A DNA stretch of 64,000 bases, taken from Lepas anatifera (taxonomy: Eukaryota > Arthropoda > Thecostraca > Lepadidae). Below the pieces are notes generated by a model. It was not told where the DNA came from and did not search any database. It saw nothing but the letters and a program-made list of their open reading frames with translations. The position numbers and the translations under genes were made by a program. The DNA is taken from positions 1,178,001-1,242,000 of the forward strand of contig JAOTON010000386.1 of NCBI GenBank assembly GCA_034440635.1, given 5' to 3'. Shown one piece after another: positions 22,632-33,664 of the stretch; within the stretch, counting starts at the first letter, position 1; each line of letters begins with the position of its first letter.

Positions 22632-24252
22632 CGTTATTTAGACCCGGCATGACAGCAGCGTCTGGAGCAGGGTTTCATATGAACCTGCTCATTAGGGGCC
22701 GTTGGAAAACACCGGATAGTGTTCGCCACGCTAGTCCGACATGGAAGGTTTCACTGGTGCCTCCCAGTCTGCTTGCGTCGCCTGAGTTCGTTCGAGTACA
22801 CAGATTCGCCTTCCATGTCTGGATACGGATTACAACGATGCGTCAAAAAGGACCCTATTATTTACGCTGTACCGAAAACTTGTTAACAGGGGGGAACAAA
22901 GGTGGTACATGCCACAGTGATGTCACTTACTTCATCACGAACCGACGAATAAAATATAGCAGAGAAACAATTTTGTTGTGAAAGTCATCGTGGAGAAGCA
23001 AACCCAATATGCCAAATCCATCACATCTCTAAGCTATCACACATCAAATGCTACAACCAGTAACATATAAACGCAGTTACCCAGGAAATGGCAGACGCTC
23101 GAAATTCAGGCATGGGTATTGGTATACATACGCTACAGTAACTTTTGCAACTCCCATGACTGCTCTCTTATATAAACCAACCATCTAAATTAATTCAGCC
23201 ATTGTATAAAAAATGTGGAGAACCTGAACTTGTCTTGTATTTTCATGAATTTGATACAGCTTCACCCGTAAATTCGAAATCTGTGATCAGCAAAATCCTA
23301 TTTCCGCGCCCTGTTTTAATTGGGCGTTGTTCCTTCAAAAGATTTGAGGTAAATTGCTCCTGCAGTTACAAATTGAAACCTGTCACGCCTGGTACTTGTC
23401 CAGTGCAAAATATACGGAAATCCAAATTGATTACTGTCATTTTGTCGTGTCACTCGAAAATTCTTCAGAAATAAGGAACACATTTAATATGAAAGTTAAT
23501 GGGCAGGTCCCTTATCACCATGCTTTATCATACAAAAGCCGTCCTAAGCAAGGGCGATGGATTGGTGAAGCTTCCTCTCATCTGCACGACTCCACAGAGA
23601 GGACTCCTGAACTTGTGGTTATTCTCTGTCACGGTGTCATCAACCATTTCACTGATGCGTTCTCATTTACATATTGTTTTCAGAGGATACTTTTTATAAA
23701 GGGCACATTCGTTTCTTTCTATTCTAGCTCAGACACTGGGCTTACGTGTTTATTCTTTGGTATGGTCTTATCTACTATTTCACCGAATATGTTGTCATTT
23801 AAATATTGTGTTCGGAGGATATTTGTCATAGAGGGCACATTCGGTTTTTTTCGACTCTAGCTCAGGAAACTCCCACTCGAAAATCAGATTTAGTGGCACG
23901 CACAAACTGCACGCGAAATATGCGCACTTTAATTTCTGTCGAGAAACTTGGGATAAATTGCGTCGCATCCAGAACTTGTTGCCTGGATCCCCTCATATCC
24001 TCCCCTTCGCGCAGCTCGGCCCAACAAGACATTTAAATACTGCAACTGGGACGGATACAGTTTCTCACGTGTGATCGGTGACTTAAACAAACTTAGACGT
24101 CAACCTGGCCTTAAATGGCCAACAACTTTCATGGAAACATGACGATTTGAGAAACATAAGATGATTGGATTGGCAGAATGTTAGGAATGAGCAGATGTAG
24201 AACTGTATGGTGCTGTAGCCACGGATCGACAGCGTCACGTTAGTGTTCCGGC
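22632..24252. other. unassigned interval
   Basis: Mostly AT-rich without recognised genes. It contains the 131-bp duplication listed separately. Open frames at 23202-23860 overlap in two frames and have no known domain. Confidence 0.3.
23647..23875. repeat. two-unit tandem duplication, period 131 bp
   Basis: TTTCAC(T/C)GA, TATTGT(T/G)TTC and GGGCACATTCG blocks starting at 23647 recur at 23778 in the same order; both units end near CTAGCTCAG. Units are moderately diverged. Confidence 0.65.
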
Positions 24253-25125
24253 TTAACACGCGCATTGACGGGGGGCAGGTACCCACCCCCCTCGGGTTTT
24301 TCGGAGACAGCAGAAAAACAGCGGCGCGCAGCGCCGCCGTACTTGGTATACCTTTTTCCTCATCATTTTTGCAACTTCTGTGAAAATTTTAAGGATAGGT
24401 CATCTCAGGTCAGGTCACCGGTACAGGTCAAGTGACCCGACCACAAAAAAAAGTTTAAGATAGCATAAGTCGGAGCAGGGTGAACTTATCCAATTGAAAC
24501 TCATATCACATAATGGGCCCACCGAGTTCTCTAAAATATGTTCCGGTATTTTTGATATCGATGACCTAAGGTCAGGTACGAAGCATGACCTCTCCATTGG
24601 TAATACATGGGAAATATGGTTTTTACTGAATAACTCAGTAACAGATGGTGATAGAGCGTTTATTTTAGCTTCATTAGACTTGCCTTGGCTTTGCGGTTCT
24701 AATGATATGAATTTTATATAATTTGACCCTGACCTGACCTCAGGTCAGGTCAAATCTTTGATTTGACCTAGCAAGAGGGTCAAATCATTCGATTATCATT
24801 TCATTCGATTATCATTCGTTTCGGCTTGCTGCGAGGATTCATAGAGTTCAAGTCGTTTTGCTCTATCTTTACTTGTTCAGATGTAATGGCCGAAAAACTT
24901 AATTTACATGTTATCCCTATGACGGCATGTTTTCACCTCTGGTGACCTTAAATGTGACCTGACAAAAAAATGGTTCAAATATTTTCGATGGAGAAGCGGA
25001 TGGGCTACCCAACGCCCTTTACCATTTTTTGCTACCTACCGTGGTTCTCGAGATCTTAGGGGGGCGGGTACCCGCCCCCTCGTCAATCCGAAGGTGGCTC
25101 AGACCCCCGTCAATGCGCGTGTTAA
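24253..25125 (-). mobile_element. full-length TTAA MITE, family A
   Basis: TTAA at 24253-24256 and 25122-25125 flank inverted ends CACGCGCATTGACGGGG and CCCCGTCAATGCGCGTG. The 865-bp interior matches 61917-62767 in reverse, including GGTACC blocks, a GGCGCGCAGCGCC hairpin, and GGTCA clusters with a palindrome at 24730-24752. No coding capacity. TTAA duplication is compatible with piggyBac-type transposition. Confidence 0.85.
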
Positions 25126-26556
25126 ACCAGTTCCGGTCTAAACGCGACATATCAATCTATGCAACAGCCAACGACCAACTTTAAAATTGCTGCAGCATCC
25201 CTAGAGGATAGCAGCATCCCTGCAACATCCCTATGATTACAATATAATTATTCTCATTGGAAGCTTTATCCAAATAAAAAACTAGGTACGGTAAACAGTA
25301 GAATCACGGAATGTAGAAGTAACTGCACCAGGTTCCCAAAGACTTCAAGAAAATATTTGGTAGGAAACTGCGATTTGAAAAAGGCACAGTGCTAGTCTAA
25401 TCTACTCTCACTTTTTTTCGTAAAGAACAGGGCAAATCTGAGAAAAAATCATGCAGTTTTCCGCAATGTTAATCCATAAAAATTCGCATTCGCCAAAAAG
25501 CATTTGATGAAATGCACCCATCGTGTTATATCACATCAATACAGATCATAGAACCATGAACATTTTGACAAACGTGTCAAAAGTGCCCTATGGGTCTTAT
25601 GGGCATAATATGGTCAGTCCATATGACAGACCCGCAGTTCGCACAGTTCCATCCCCATAGTCTCGTCATCCCCCGTTTCCATCTGCAGTTCCACCCGGGG
25701 TGTATTTTCATCCCGCAGGATTCATCGAATATTTGAACAATCGTGGTGATTTCTTATCATGATATAAAGTCGATTAGACTTATGAAGTTAATGAATGATA
25801 TCTGATCGAGAAAACAAAAACCACCCAAGTTTTCTCGTCTATTGCAGGTACTTCCGGGGTTGGTCTTTCCGACTTTCAATTATAAGGACCTCCTCAAACT
25901 CGACAAGGCACAGAATCCTCCAGCCTGTTCCGTGCAGCTCTCCAAATACATCCTCCAGCGCTACGTCGCACAATTGTCACGATAACGCTGTAAGGGTCGC
26001 CCGGCAACCTGCCCCCAGGTGGTCAGATTGGCTGGGGCAGGATGCCGCGTGTCATATAGCGGAAAATAAACTATGCAGCCCATAACAACGGTAGCGAAAT
26101 GAAGCGCATGTCCCAACGTTTGCAGAGAAACAACTGGATTATATTGGCAGTTCTGATTCGATGTATATTTTTGTGAATTCAAGCTAGGTGAAGTTAGATT
26201 GCAACAGTAACAGACATAAATATGCCTAAGGCCCTATACACTATCGTTGCCTAGCGCGCTACTAATGAACTGTTCTGCATGGGCGCAGCAACCGCCGGGG
26301 CCATAGGGGCGATTGTTCTCTCAACTTTCAGACTATAGGTTCAGTGACCTCCCCCCACTTCGAGCCGAAGCCGAAACCCTTTCCGTGCCAAATCATGCGG
26401 TGGGTAATATTCTCAGAAAACACAGTAAGAGTCCCTAAACACCCATAGTTCATTTCCAAGAAAAACTGCAAAGACTTGAAAAGGAACTGTCCTGTCCTTC
26501 GTTATGCTCTAGCATATAAATATAGTTGCCCTTGATGTGAGGCGTCTTAAGTAGGC
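25126..26556. other. unassigned interval
   Basis: No gene or repeat recognised apart from a small GCATCCCT duplication near 25196-25235. Confidence 0.3.
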
Positions 26557-26559
26557 TCA

Positions 26560-26736
26560 ACCTACATACGACTGATCAGTACAATCTGCCAGCATCCACG
26601 GAAGGCAGACCGACCGGAAGACATCCACCCCAATAATCAACTCAGGAGCGCTCCGGATTGTAAGCATCCCGTGCTGACAGATAACCTCACTATTGTGGAT
26701 GAAAAACGTCACCGTCACAGCCTCAGAACCCTCGGA
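26560..26736 (-). pseudogene. coding-like 59-codon open segment, possible retroelement protease relic
   Basis: Between in-frame stops the minus strand encodes a segment containing VTVTFFIHNSEV and PELIIGVDVFRS. The composition is protein-like, and the -LIIG-D- pattern resembles the C-terminal part of retroelement aspartic proteases. It lacks a start codon, has two adjacent stops just upstream, and no further retroelement domain was found nearby. The assignment is inference. Confidence 0.2.
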
Positions 26737-26739
26737 TCA

Positions 26740-28777
26740 CTAGACATGTCCAAATTCAACCCAATCCCAATAAATACAAACTCTGCATTTAAACTTAATC
26801 TGGTCGTGTAGCTGGGGGTCGTGGCATCACTTGGAGCTAGACAATGTCAGTCTACATTTTTCCAGCATAGGCTTTTCAAACATACTTCTGACTAACGCTG
26901 AACTAAAAAGTTAATCAGTTTTAAAGTTTCAGTGTACTTAATGATAGCTCATCCACCAACAATCAAGTCGCAAATTCTGTCCAGAGGAGATACATCAGTT
27001 ATGATCTAAATATACATTCTATAGTTGATGGCCACCGGCCAGGTGCATTCCGAATGACACTTGCATTACTTACCGGGTGACGTCACTTGGGCTTACATAA
27101 CGGCGTCCCCTTACTAAATAATATACAGGCATTACGAAAACCAACGGAAAATACCTACCTTTAGTCTAAAAGTAAACTTTTCCGTTGTTTCCAGAGTTCT
27201 CAAATGAAAAGTAGTGCTTAAATATTCCCCCAAAAACCCAATTTTCGCAGGGTAAGGTGGGCCTTCCCCTATATGTGCCACAATTTGAGCCGCTTTGTAG
27301 CTTTGTTGAAGCAACACGACACCTATGATACAAATATTTTCCTTCGCTTTTTTCGCTATCCCGCATAGGAGCCATGTTCGAGGGGGTGTTTGAAATCCTC
27401 CGCCAGGACGAAAGTGGCTCGGAGGCCCACCAGCCACTGTGGTTATAACTGTTCTCCCTTTGTAGCCAGTAGGGCCTATTGGGACTATCAGAAGAAGCAT
27501 ATGTCACTAAGGGACTCTTTGAAACCAGTTGGACCCACAATTAATCGTATACCCCGCTATCAATGGGAGGGCCCTTTTTAGTCAGCTGGATACTTCTTAA
27601 ATATATTCGAAGCATTCTGGTGGCTCTCTGCATCCAGCATGGTTCTGTGTAACTAGTTACAGTGGGCCCAGCAGAACACTTTGTGATCATTAAGCTCTCT
27701 AGACCCAGCAGAGCCCTCTCTGACCATCTGGGCTCATAATGGTCAGCTGAGCTCCCTTTGTCCGCCACTAAATACAATTTTAAGCGATTTTTTCCTTCGA
27801 AAGGGACCGCTTTGAAGGTGAAAGGAGCTCCTAGAAAAGTTGTTTATTACCAACCTATATTATGTCATACCTTAGTGTAATCATTGTATTGCAAAATTTC
27901 AATTTATCTAACGCCACATTCTGTCATTGAAAAATTGAAAGAAAACCACTTTAACAAGAAGTAAACAGCATTTCATGCGGCGTAACAAAGCACGCACGCT
28001 GCTGCCTTCTTCACTTCCTCGGCCGGTACTACCTTGACAAAGGCATCGTTTTGTGGCATCAATCAGCCTCCGACTGGTTCCAGCAGAATTCAGTGAAGTG
28101 GCTGATCTGGGGGCTGCCATGGTGTACTACCACTCCATACAGGTCAAACACAAGGCTATCAGATATCTGCGAATGCCCGAGGGCCTTTGAACTGAGGTCC
28201 AGGTCACTAAGGGAAGGATTTGTGTTCATCGTTGCCTTCCGAATTGGCTGGTTACAAAATGTTCCTATCGCTCCCGAATTTGACAGTAATCTGGATTTTT
28301 ACATAAACTGAAGATAGGAGCCGTGCTTTCACCTATTTCAACATGTGTGCCTGGTAAAAAAACCCCAGACTGGAGCAACCACACCTCCTTATTTTTTTAC
28401 TGCAAGTGTTGGTATCGCAAACTCCGCCAAGCAAAAACATGCGTTTAATTAACTAAAAGCACCGATATGGCTTAGTTTAGTACACTCTGTAATCAAGAAA
28501 GCAGTATTTCCAATGAAATGATACTGATTTAAAAGGGTTAACTCTTACCCGACGCTGGTAACAATGCCTTACTACATTCCTGTTTAGAGTCATGTAGTTG
28601 AGAAACTGTCAGTGGACTAGAGACTTTTCACTATTTTTTCACAACCGCGTATATTAATTTCACACCTGAAACGCAAGCACCTACCCAGCTCTCGTAGACA
28701 ACTTTTGATCACTTACCTAGTAGCTCGATTAATTACATTATTCTAATCAAACAAAATCTGGCAAAAATATCCTGGAA
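26740..28777. other. unassigned interval
   Basis: No recognised gene. 27380-27770 has several GGGCCC/GGACCC and CAGCTG-like motifs reminiscent of 19850-20590. A possible minus-strand exon at 28033-28120 is listed separately. Confidence 0.3.
28033..28120 (-). CDS. possible first coding exon, unassigned
   Basis: On the minus strand an ATG in good context (CACCATGG) opens a frame of about 29 codons (MAAPRSATSLNSAGTSRRLI..) followed by a plausible splice donor, CAAG|GTAGTA. Beyond the donor the frame stays open to 27908. No family recognised and no downstream exon identified, so chance remains likely. Confidence 0.15.
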
Positions 28778-29490
28778 AAGGGCAATTCCAGCACCAATCG
28801 ACCATGCAAATGGCCAATCTACACGGTACCTCTTCGATTTTCTTCAAAATAAAGTTATAGGATTCTCATGGGCCCTAAAGACGAATCTGAAAGTTTTAGC
28901 TCGATCGGAGTAAAACTTTAGAAGTTATTGCCTCCGGCATTTTTTGAAAATCTGCTTACAGTGCATTTTTTGGGTGACCATAAAACGCACAGAGACTGAT
29001 GAGCTATGCGTTAAAGATACATTTCCCTGTCTAAAAAGAGCCGAAGAACTCGAATCTGAGGTCTGTTTGACCCTAGGTCAAATGTAAAAATGTGATTTGA
29101 CCTTGACCTAATGTCACATTCAAAATTTGCTGGTACACCTTTTGGTCAAAATAGAATGTTTCAAATTCAAGTTCAACTTTTCTCCTCCCATTGAAATAGG
29201 TTAGAACATGCGTTTTTTATATCTGCTTGTGTTTTTAACACGCACTGCGGAGGGTGGTCTGGCAACAATGAAAAGGTCCCCAAAATGCCTCTCCTGAGAT
29301 CTCGCCAATTAAGAGGGTTAGGAAAATGCACTTTTCGGGTTTTGTGAGGGCTGTAGAATGTTTTACTCTAGCTAGATTTTATGTACCTAGACCAGTATGC
29401 TCAAGGTCAAATGAGGTCATTGAGGTCAAATGTATGTCGTACCGGACACTTAGCGAAATTCCGTTATTGTGCGAAACAAAGTTGCGACAC

Positions 29491-30558
29491 TTTGAGCGGG
29501 AAAATTTCATAAAGGGAAGATATAGATTGTTCTCTGGAATATTTAGGTCGAGGTCGATCAAGGTAATTGACCAATGACGCCACAAGGTGAGATATTTCCA
29601 TAATGGATGTGCATACATACGTTGAAGCTTGCAAAGAAGCAACCATTAGGCAAGCAATGAGTTTGGCCTTAACCCACGGTCTTTGGTCTGCGACCAGGAA
29701 CTTAGCATTCAGTAACCTCAACTGTAACGTCAAAACATCATACACGTATTACCAGGGAACGTCATGTGACCGTAAGCTCTGGGATCAACAATTGCGATCA
29801 TATTTATATGACCTTGGTCTGTGACCTATGATCTAGTGAAGTGAGCTTTACACACAACCTTGATAATACTACCTTTTCATCGCGCAGCTAGGTCTGTAAT
29901 GCATTTGAACTGGTGTGACCGCAGATTATGGCTATTTAGGAATATATGTCTGATTTTGTAAGCCTATATAGGTCAGTCAGTGCGTAAACACGGTGGACCG
30001 ATTTCCAAAGTTCTTTCCCCAATTAACTCGCTCGTCGATGTTGTTTTTCTGCCATGAAGGGTTCCCAGCCACATCGGGCAATTATGCTTAAACCCTGTCC
30101 GACTGCGTGTTAATGCTCATCACAGTGCTTTAAAGGATGACAATAACTCGTCGCTGGGGCTTCGACAGTATATTGGACATGTAGTGGGACGAAGCAGTGA
30201 TACAATAGGAGCAGTGCTCAGAAGTCTGGTGAAAGCCAAAAAACAATTATGGTTTCCCGTGTTCATATATAGAACTCGCCTGTTGAGTCAATTCAAATAA
30301 GTTTTTTCTGCACCAGACCGAAGCAAGCATTTCCCACTAGCGAGTTAGAACCATAGCAATACTACCTCCTGGACGACATCTTTGCGCGATTTTACTCTCT
30401 TGAAGTTAAAGGAACCAAGCATTTGTCGGCGCGTGCAAAAATGTGTACACCGGACACCGGTTTACCACAATGCACCGAAATATGGGAGCTGGTGCCCGCA
30501 TGAGTTGTCTTTGTGCTGAGCTGACCTTACGCTGTCGCAGTAGGCACTCTGTTCCGTC
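29491..30558. other. unassigned interior of the long inverted repeat
   Basis: No recognised transposase or host gene. Short frames on both strands. Confidence 0.3.
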
Positions 30559-30979
30559 CAGTGGCGGATCCAGAGGGGAAGTAAAAACGGCATGTTTCCC
30601 CCAAACGGAAAGCTCGGGACGAACCCTCCCACCCCTTTCCTCCCCCACCCTCAAAGCGGGCGACCTCCTTTATGCCCCGACTCCTTTTTAATTTATAAGC
30701 AAGATTTGGTGCTTCAACTCTCAACTTCAAACAGAACCTGTTAACTTCAGTGTAAATATCCAGTGTAAATATTGGATCTTGGATAGAAAAAAGTATCTTG
30801 AGCCCATAATTTTTCACCCCGTAACGTTGTTTTTCCTTTTGCCTCAAATATCCCAAATCCTATTGTCAGGTTATATTGTTGTAGCACAATTTCTTCTCTG
30901 CGTGACGTTTTTTCTTCTTTTTTTTTGCTTTTTGACTTTGGTTTGCCCCTCCCAAACCAACCGGCTAGACCTGCCATTG
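30559..30979 (+). mobile_element. hAT-like element, family C copy with decayed 8-bp duplication
   Basis: It starts CAGTGGCGGATCCAG and ends CTAGACCTGCCATTG. Flanks GTTCCGTC (30551-30558) and ATTCCGAC (30980-30987) match at 6 of 8 positions, as expected for an old 8-bp hAT duplication. The interior is shared with 20906-21485 but lacks the family F unit. Confidence 0.7.
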
Positions 30980-30987
30980 ATTCCGAC

Positions 30988-31179
30988 GCTGTCTTCAGAG
31001 AGTTCTCGCACCTGCATGGCGTTCAAGTGGTGCCCTTGATCGTCAACGCCGAGCTGTACCGCTGTTTCAGTCGTTTTTACATTTCAAAGACCTCCTCTCT
31101 ACTGGCAAACTCGGAATGGATTGTGGTATCGAAATACTGGGTCAGAAAAGAGAACATCAATACAGGATCCAAAATCTGA
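30988..31179 (+). pseudogene. coding-like open segment, unassigned
   Basis: Just right of the family C element a frame encodes about 63 residues of protein-like composition (VFREFSHLHGVQVVPLIVN..) ending in a stop at 31179. It has no ATG of its own outside the element and no recognised domain. The insertion may have split a longer frame, but the left flank in the same frame has a stop. Confidence 0.15.
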
Positions 31180-31809
31180 TCCTTTTCCTCTTCCTTTAGC
31201 TTACCTGGACTGTTCTTCTCCTAACTGTGCCGCCAACCCCGTCACAGGCGTTCTTCCCGTGGCTGGTAGCAAAGAACTGCCATTGACATGATATTTGAAA
31301 GTCTATCTGGACAATAACAAACATCGATAAAGTGAAAATTATTTTTGTATTGGCCACTGCACCCGTCTGATACATAATGTATTTTCTTCAAACTTGGCAT
31401 GTGGGTGCGTAGCCAAGGCACGAATTTGTGCTGTATGGTATGAACAATGACGTGAGTGTGCTTTAAGTCATTACTTAAAAATTATACTGCACCGGATTCC
31501 ATCTTCAGTCCAGTATAGAACAAAAGGGCATTAGAGATGATCATACAAAGGGCCCTTGAGCCTTAGAGATGTAGTAGTGACGGGTTAGGTTGCATACCTC
31601 CTCACTCAGGGAATCAACAAATCGCTCTATATTTTCCACTCATCCGGAAGCATCGATTCTCCCTCTGATTTCGACCATTCTTTGAACGTAATATGTTCAG
31701 AAGCCATTTGAACGGAGTCAAGCGAGTATAAATACTCCTAAGTCCTTCCACTTCAGGGCTCCGTTGACGTGAGGGTGTCCACAGTCACCGGACCTGTTAT
31801 ATGTTTCAA
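31180..31809. other. unassigned interior of the long inverted repeat
   Basis: No recognised gene. A TATAAATA at about 31727 followed by TTCAGG is an isolated core-promoter-like match. Confidence 0.25.
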
Positions 31810-32719
31810 ACGTTTCGCGACGTTTTCCGCATAATCACGGCACTTCGCTAAAGGTGTCCGGTATGAGGTAAATTTGACCTTTATGACCTGATTCGGCCTT
31901 AAATACATAGCTCTAAGTCCATAAAATTGAGCTCAAATAAAACATTTTACAGCCCTGACAAATCCCGAAACGTGCGTTTTCCTAACCCTCTTGATTTGCG
32001 AGGTCTTAGGGGAAGCATTTCGGGACCCCGTTCACTGCGTGTTGACGCCAGACCACCTTCCACTGTGCGTGTTAAAAACACAAGCAGATATAAAAAACGG
32101 ATGTTCTAATCTACTTTATTGGACGGAAAAAGTTCAATCTTCAATTTGAGACATCCCATTTTCAAAAAAGGTGTACCAGCAAATTTTTAATATGACCTTA
32201 GGTCAAGGTCAAATCCCAACTTTTTCACAACAAATCTAGGGTAAAACGGACTTCAGATTTGAGTTCTTCGGCTCATTTTGGATAGGAAAATGTATCTTTA
32301 ATGTATATTTCATCAGTTTCTGAGGGTTTGTGGTCACCTAAAAAAATTCACTGTTATCAGATTTTCAAAAAAATGCCTGAGGCAATAACTTCTAAAGTTT
32401 TACTCCGATCGAGCTAAAACTCTCAGATTCGGCTTCGGGGCCCATGAGAACCCTACATTTCCACTTTAAACAAAATTGAAGAGGTACCGTGTAGGCCTTG
32501 GTCGATTGGTGCTGGAAAAATTGCCCAAAAGTTGATATGGAAAGTCGGGCGTATGGCAATATTATTCCCATTCAGAAATACCCTTATCGAGAACATTGAT
32601 GCTCGATCAGAAATATGGTGATGACTGATTAACATCACACACCTGCCGAATCGCAACCACAGCTGACATTTTCCGAGCCTGGTGTGATTTTAAGAGAAAC
32701 GAACTCTGTGACTGGCGGC

Positions 32720-33140
32720 GATGGGAAATTGGCCTGAGCTGACTTCCTGCTGCACAGCGCGTGACTGCGCAGCAGGCGGAGAGGGCGTCCGTGCGTACCA
32801 CTCACCTGTGACGGCGGGCCGCGCCTCTGCTGTGCCACACGCCTGCCACCCACCTGTCCGAGCGGCGGCACCTCGCACCCGCCCCGACGGCGCCCGAACA
32901 CCGGCGCCACTGACGAGTGCCCGCCCGCCGACGCTGGCAGTGTTGATACTCGCCGGCTGCCTACCTGCCGTCGTCGCGCGCAGCCCTCCCCCGCCGTCCT
33001 CTCTGTCGCAGCCTCCCCTCGCCAGGTCGAGCTGCCCAGCTCCCCCCCACCGCACAGCCGCCGCGCTCGCTGCACGAGTATCACCGGGGCGCGGGGTCAC
33101 CGAGGAGCGGCCACGCCGAGGCCCGCGAGGTCATGTTTCC
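32720..33140. other. GC- and CpG-rich island
   Basis: Composition rises sharply over about 420 bp. Overlapping frames are open on both strands (plus 156, minus 149 and 136 codons). On the minus strand CACAG|GTGAGT and CAG|GTAGGC are donor-like. It could be a promoter or first exon, most easily on the minus strand, or a CpG-rich repeat. It lies immediately outside the right arm of the long inverted repeat. Confidence 0.35.
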
Positions 33141-33419
33141 CAAATCTTCCTCTGGTCACGGACGGTTCAATGTCACTATCGATTCGCCTAGTGTGAAATG
33201 GTAAATTGGGGCCTGTTGGTGATTCTGGAAATACATACATACATGCATACATAACAAATCCTGCCACAAGTCCTCTCTCACTTATTTGAAAGACTGAGCA
33301 CGCTTACGTCGGGTTGTGATATCAAGTCGCAAAACTAGTGTCACAATATCCCCCCCCCACACACACACACAAATAATAACACAGAAGCATTAAGAGCTAA
33401 AGCTTTCACGCAACTTGAA

Positions 33420-33560
33420 GTTCATAAGATGTTCGTTGGCCTTTCAACTCAAATCATGGATGCAAAATGGAGCAAATCAAAAGCCATTATATATTCGGGC
33501 ACAAACCATCATCAGAATCTCAATGTAGGTAATAATTCACTGGAGATATTTCCAGTCACC
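33420..33560 (-). repeat. family F dispersed unit
   Basis: Minus-strand core CTGATGATGGTTTGTGCCCG then AATATATAA. The GGGC/GCCC stem of the other two copies is damaged here. It shares the end block AACATCTTAT with 21070-21213. Confidence 0.5.
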
Positions 33561-33664
33561 TTATGCGCCCTGAACCAAATGGAGGGACTAAATTAAAAAA
33601 TATCATATGATCTGACAAAATATCTTACGAAGAGACCATATATTAAATTAATATATTAACATAA

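Larger units (their letters stand above)
28778..32525. mobile_element. ~3.7-kb structure with ~700-bp inverted arms
   Basis: The left arm (about 28778-29490) and right arm (about 31810-32525) are reverse complements with moderate divergence. Shared blocks: CAGCACCAATCGACC at the outer edge, CTCGATCGGAGTAAAACTTT-like, GCTGGTACACCTTTT, TTTATATCTGCTTGTG, then TTAACACGCAC at 29235 and 32072-32082, and ACCGGACAC near the inner edge. The middle (~2.3 kb) holds a family C element and unassigned sequence. It could be one long-TIR (foldback) element or two copies of one family in opposite orientation. Confidence 0.7.

Noticed and set aside
31720..31760. TATAAATA with downstream TTCAGG as a promoter
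   Set aside because: It lies in unassigned interior of the long inverted repeat with no following coding frame; single motif matches are expected by chance.
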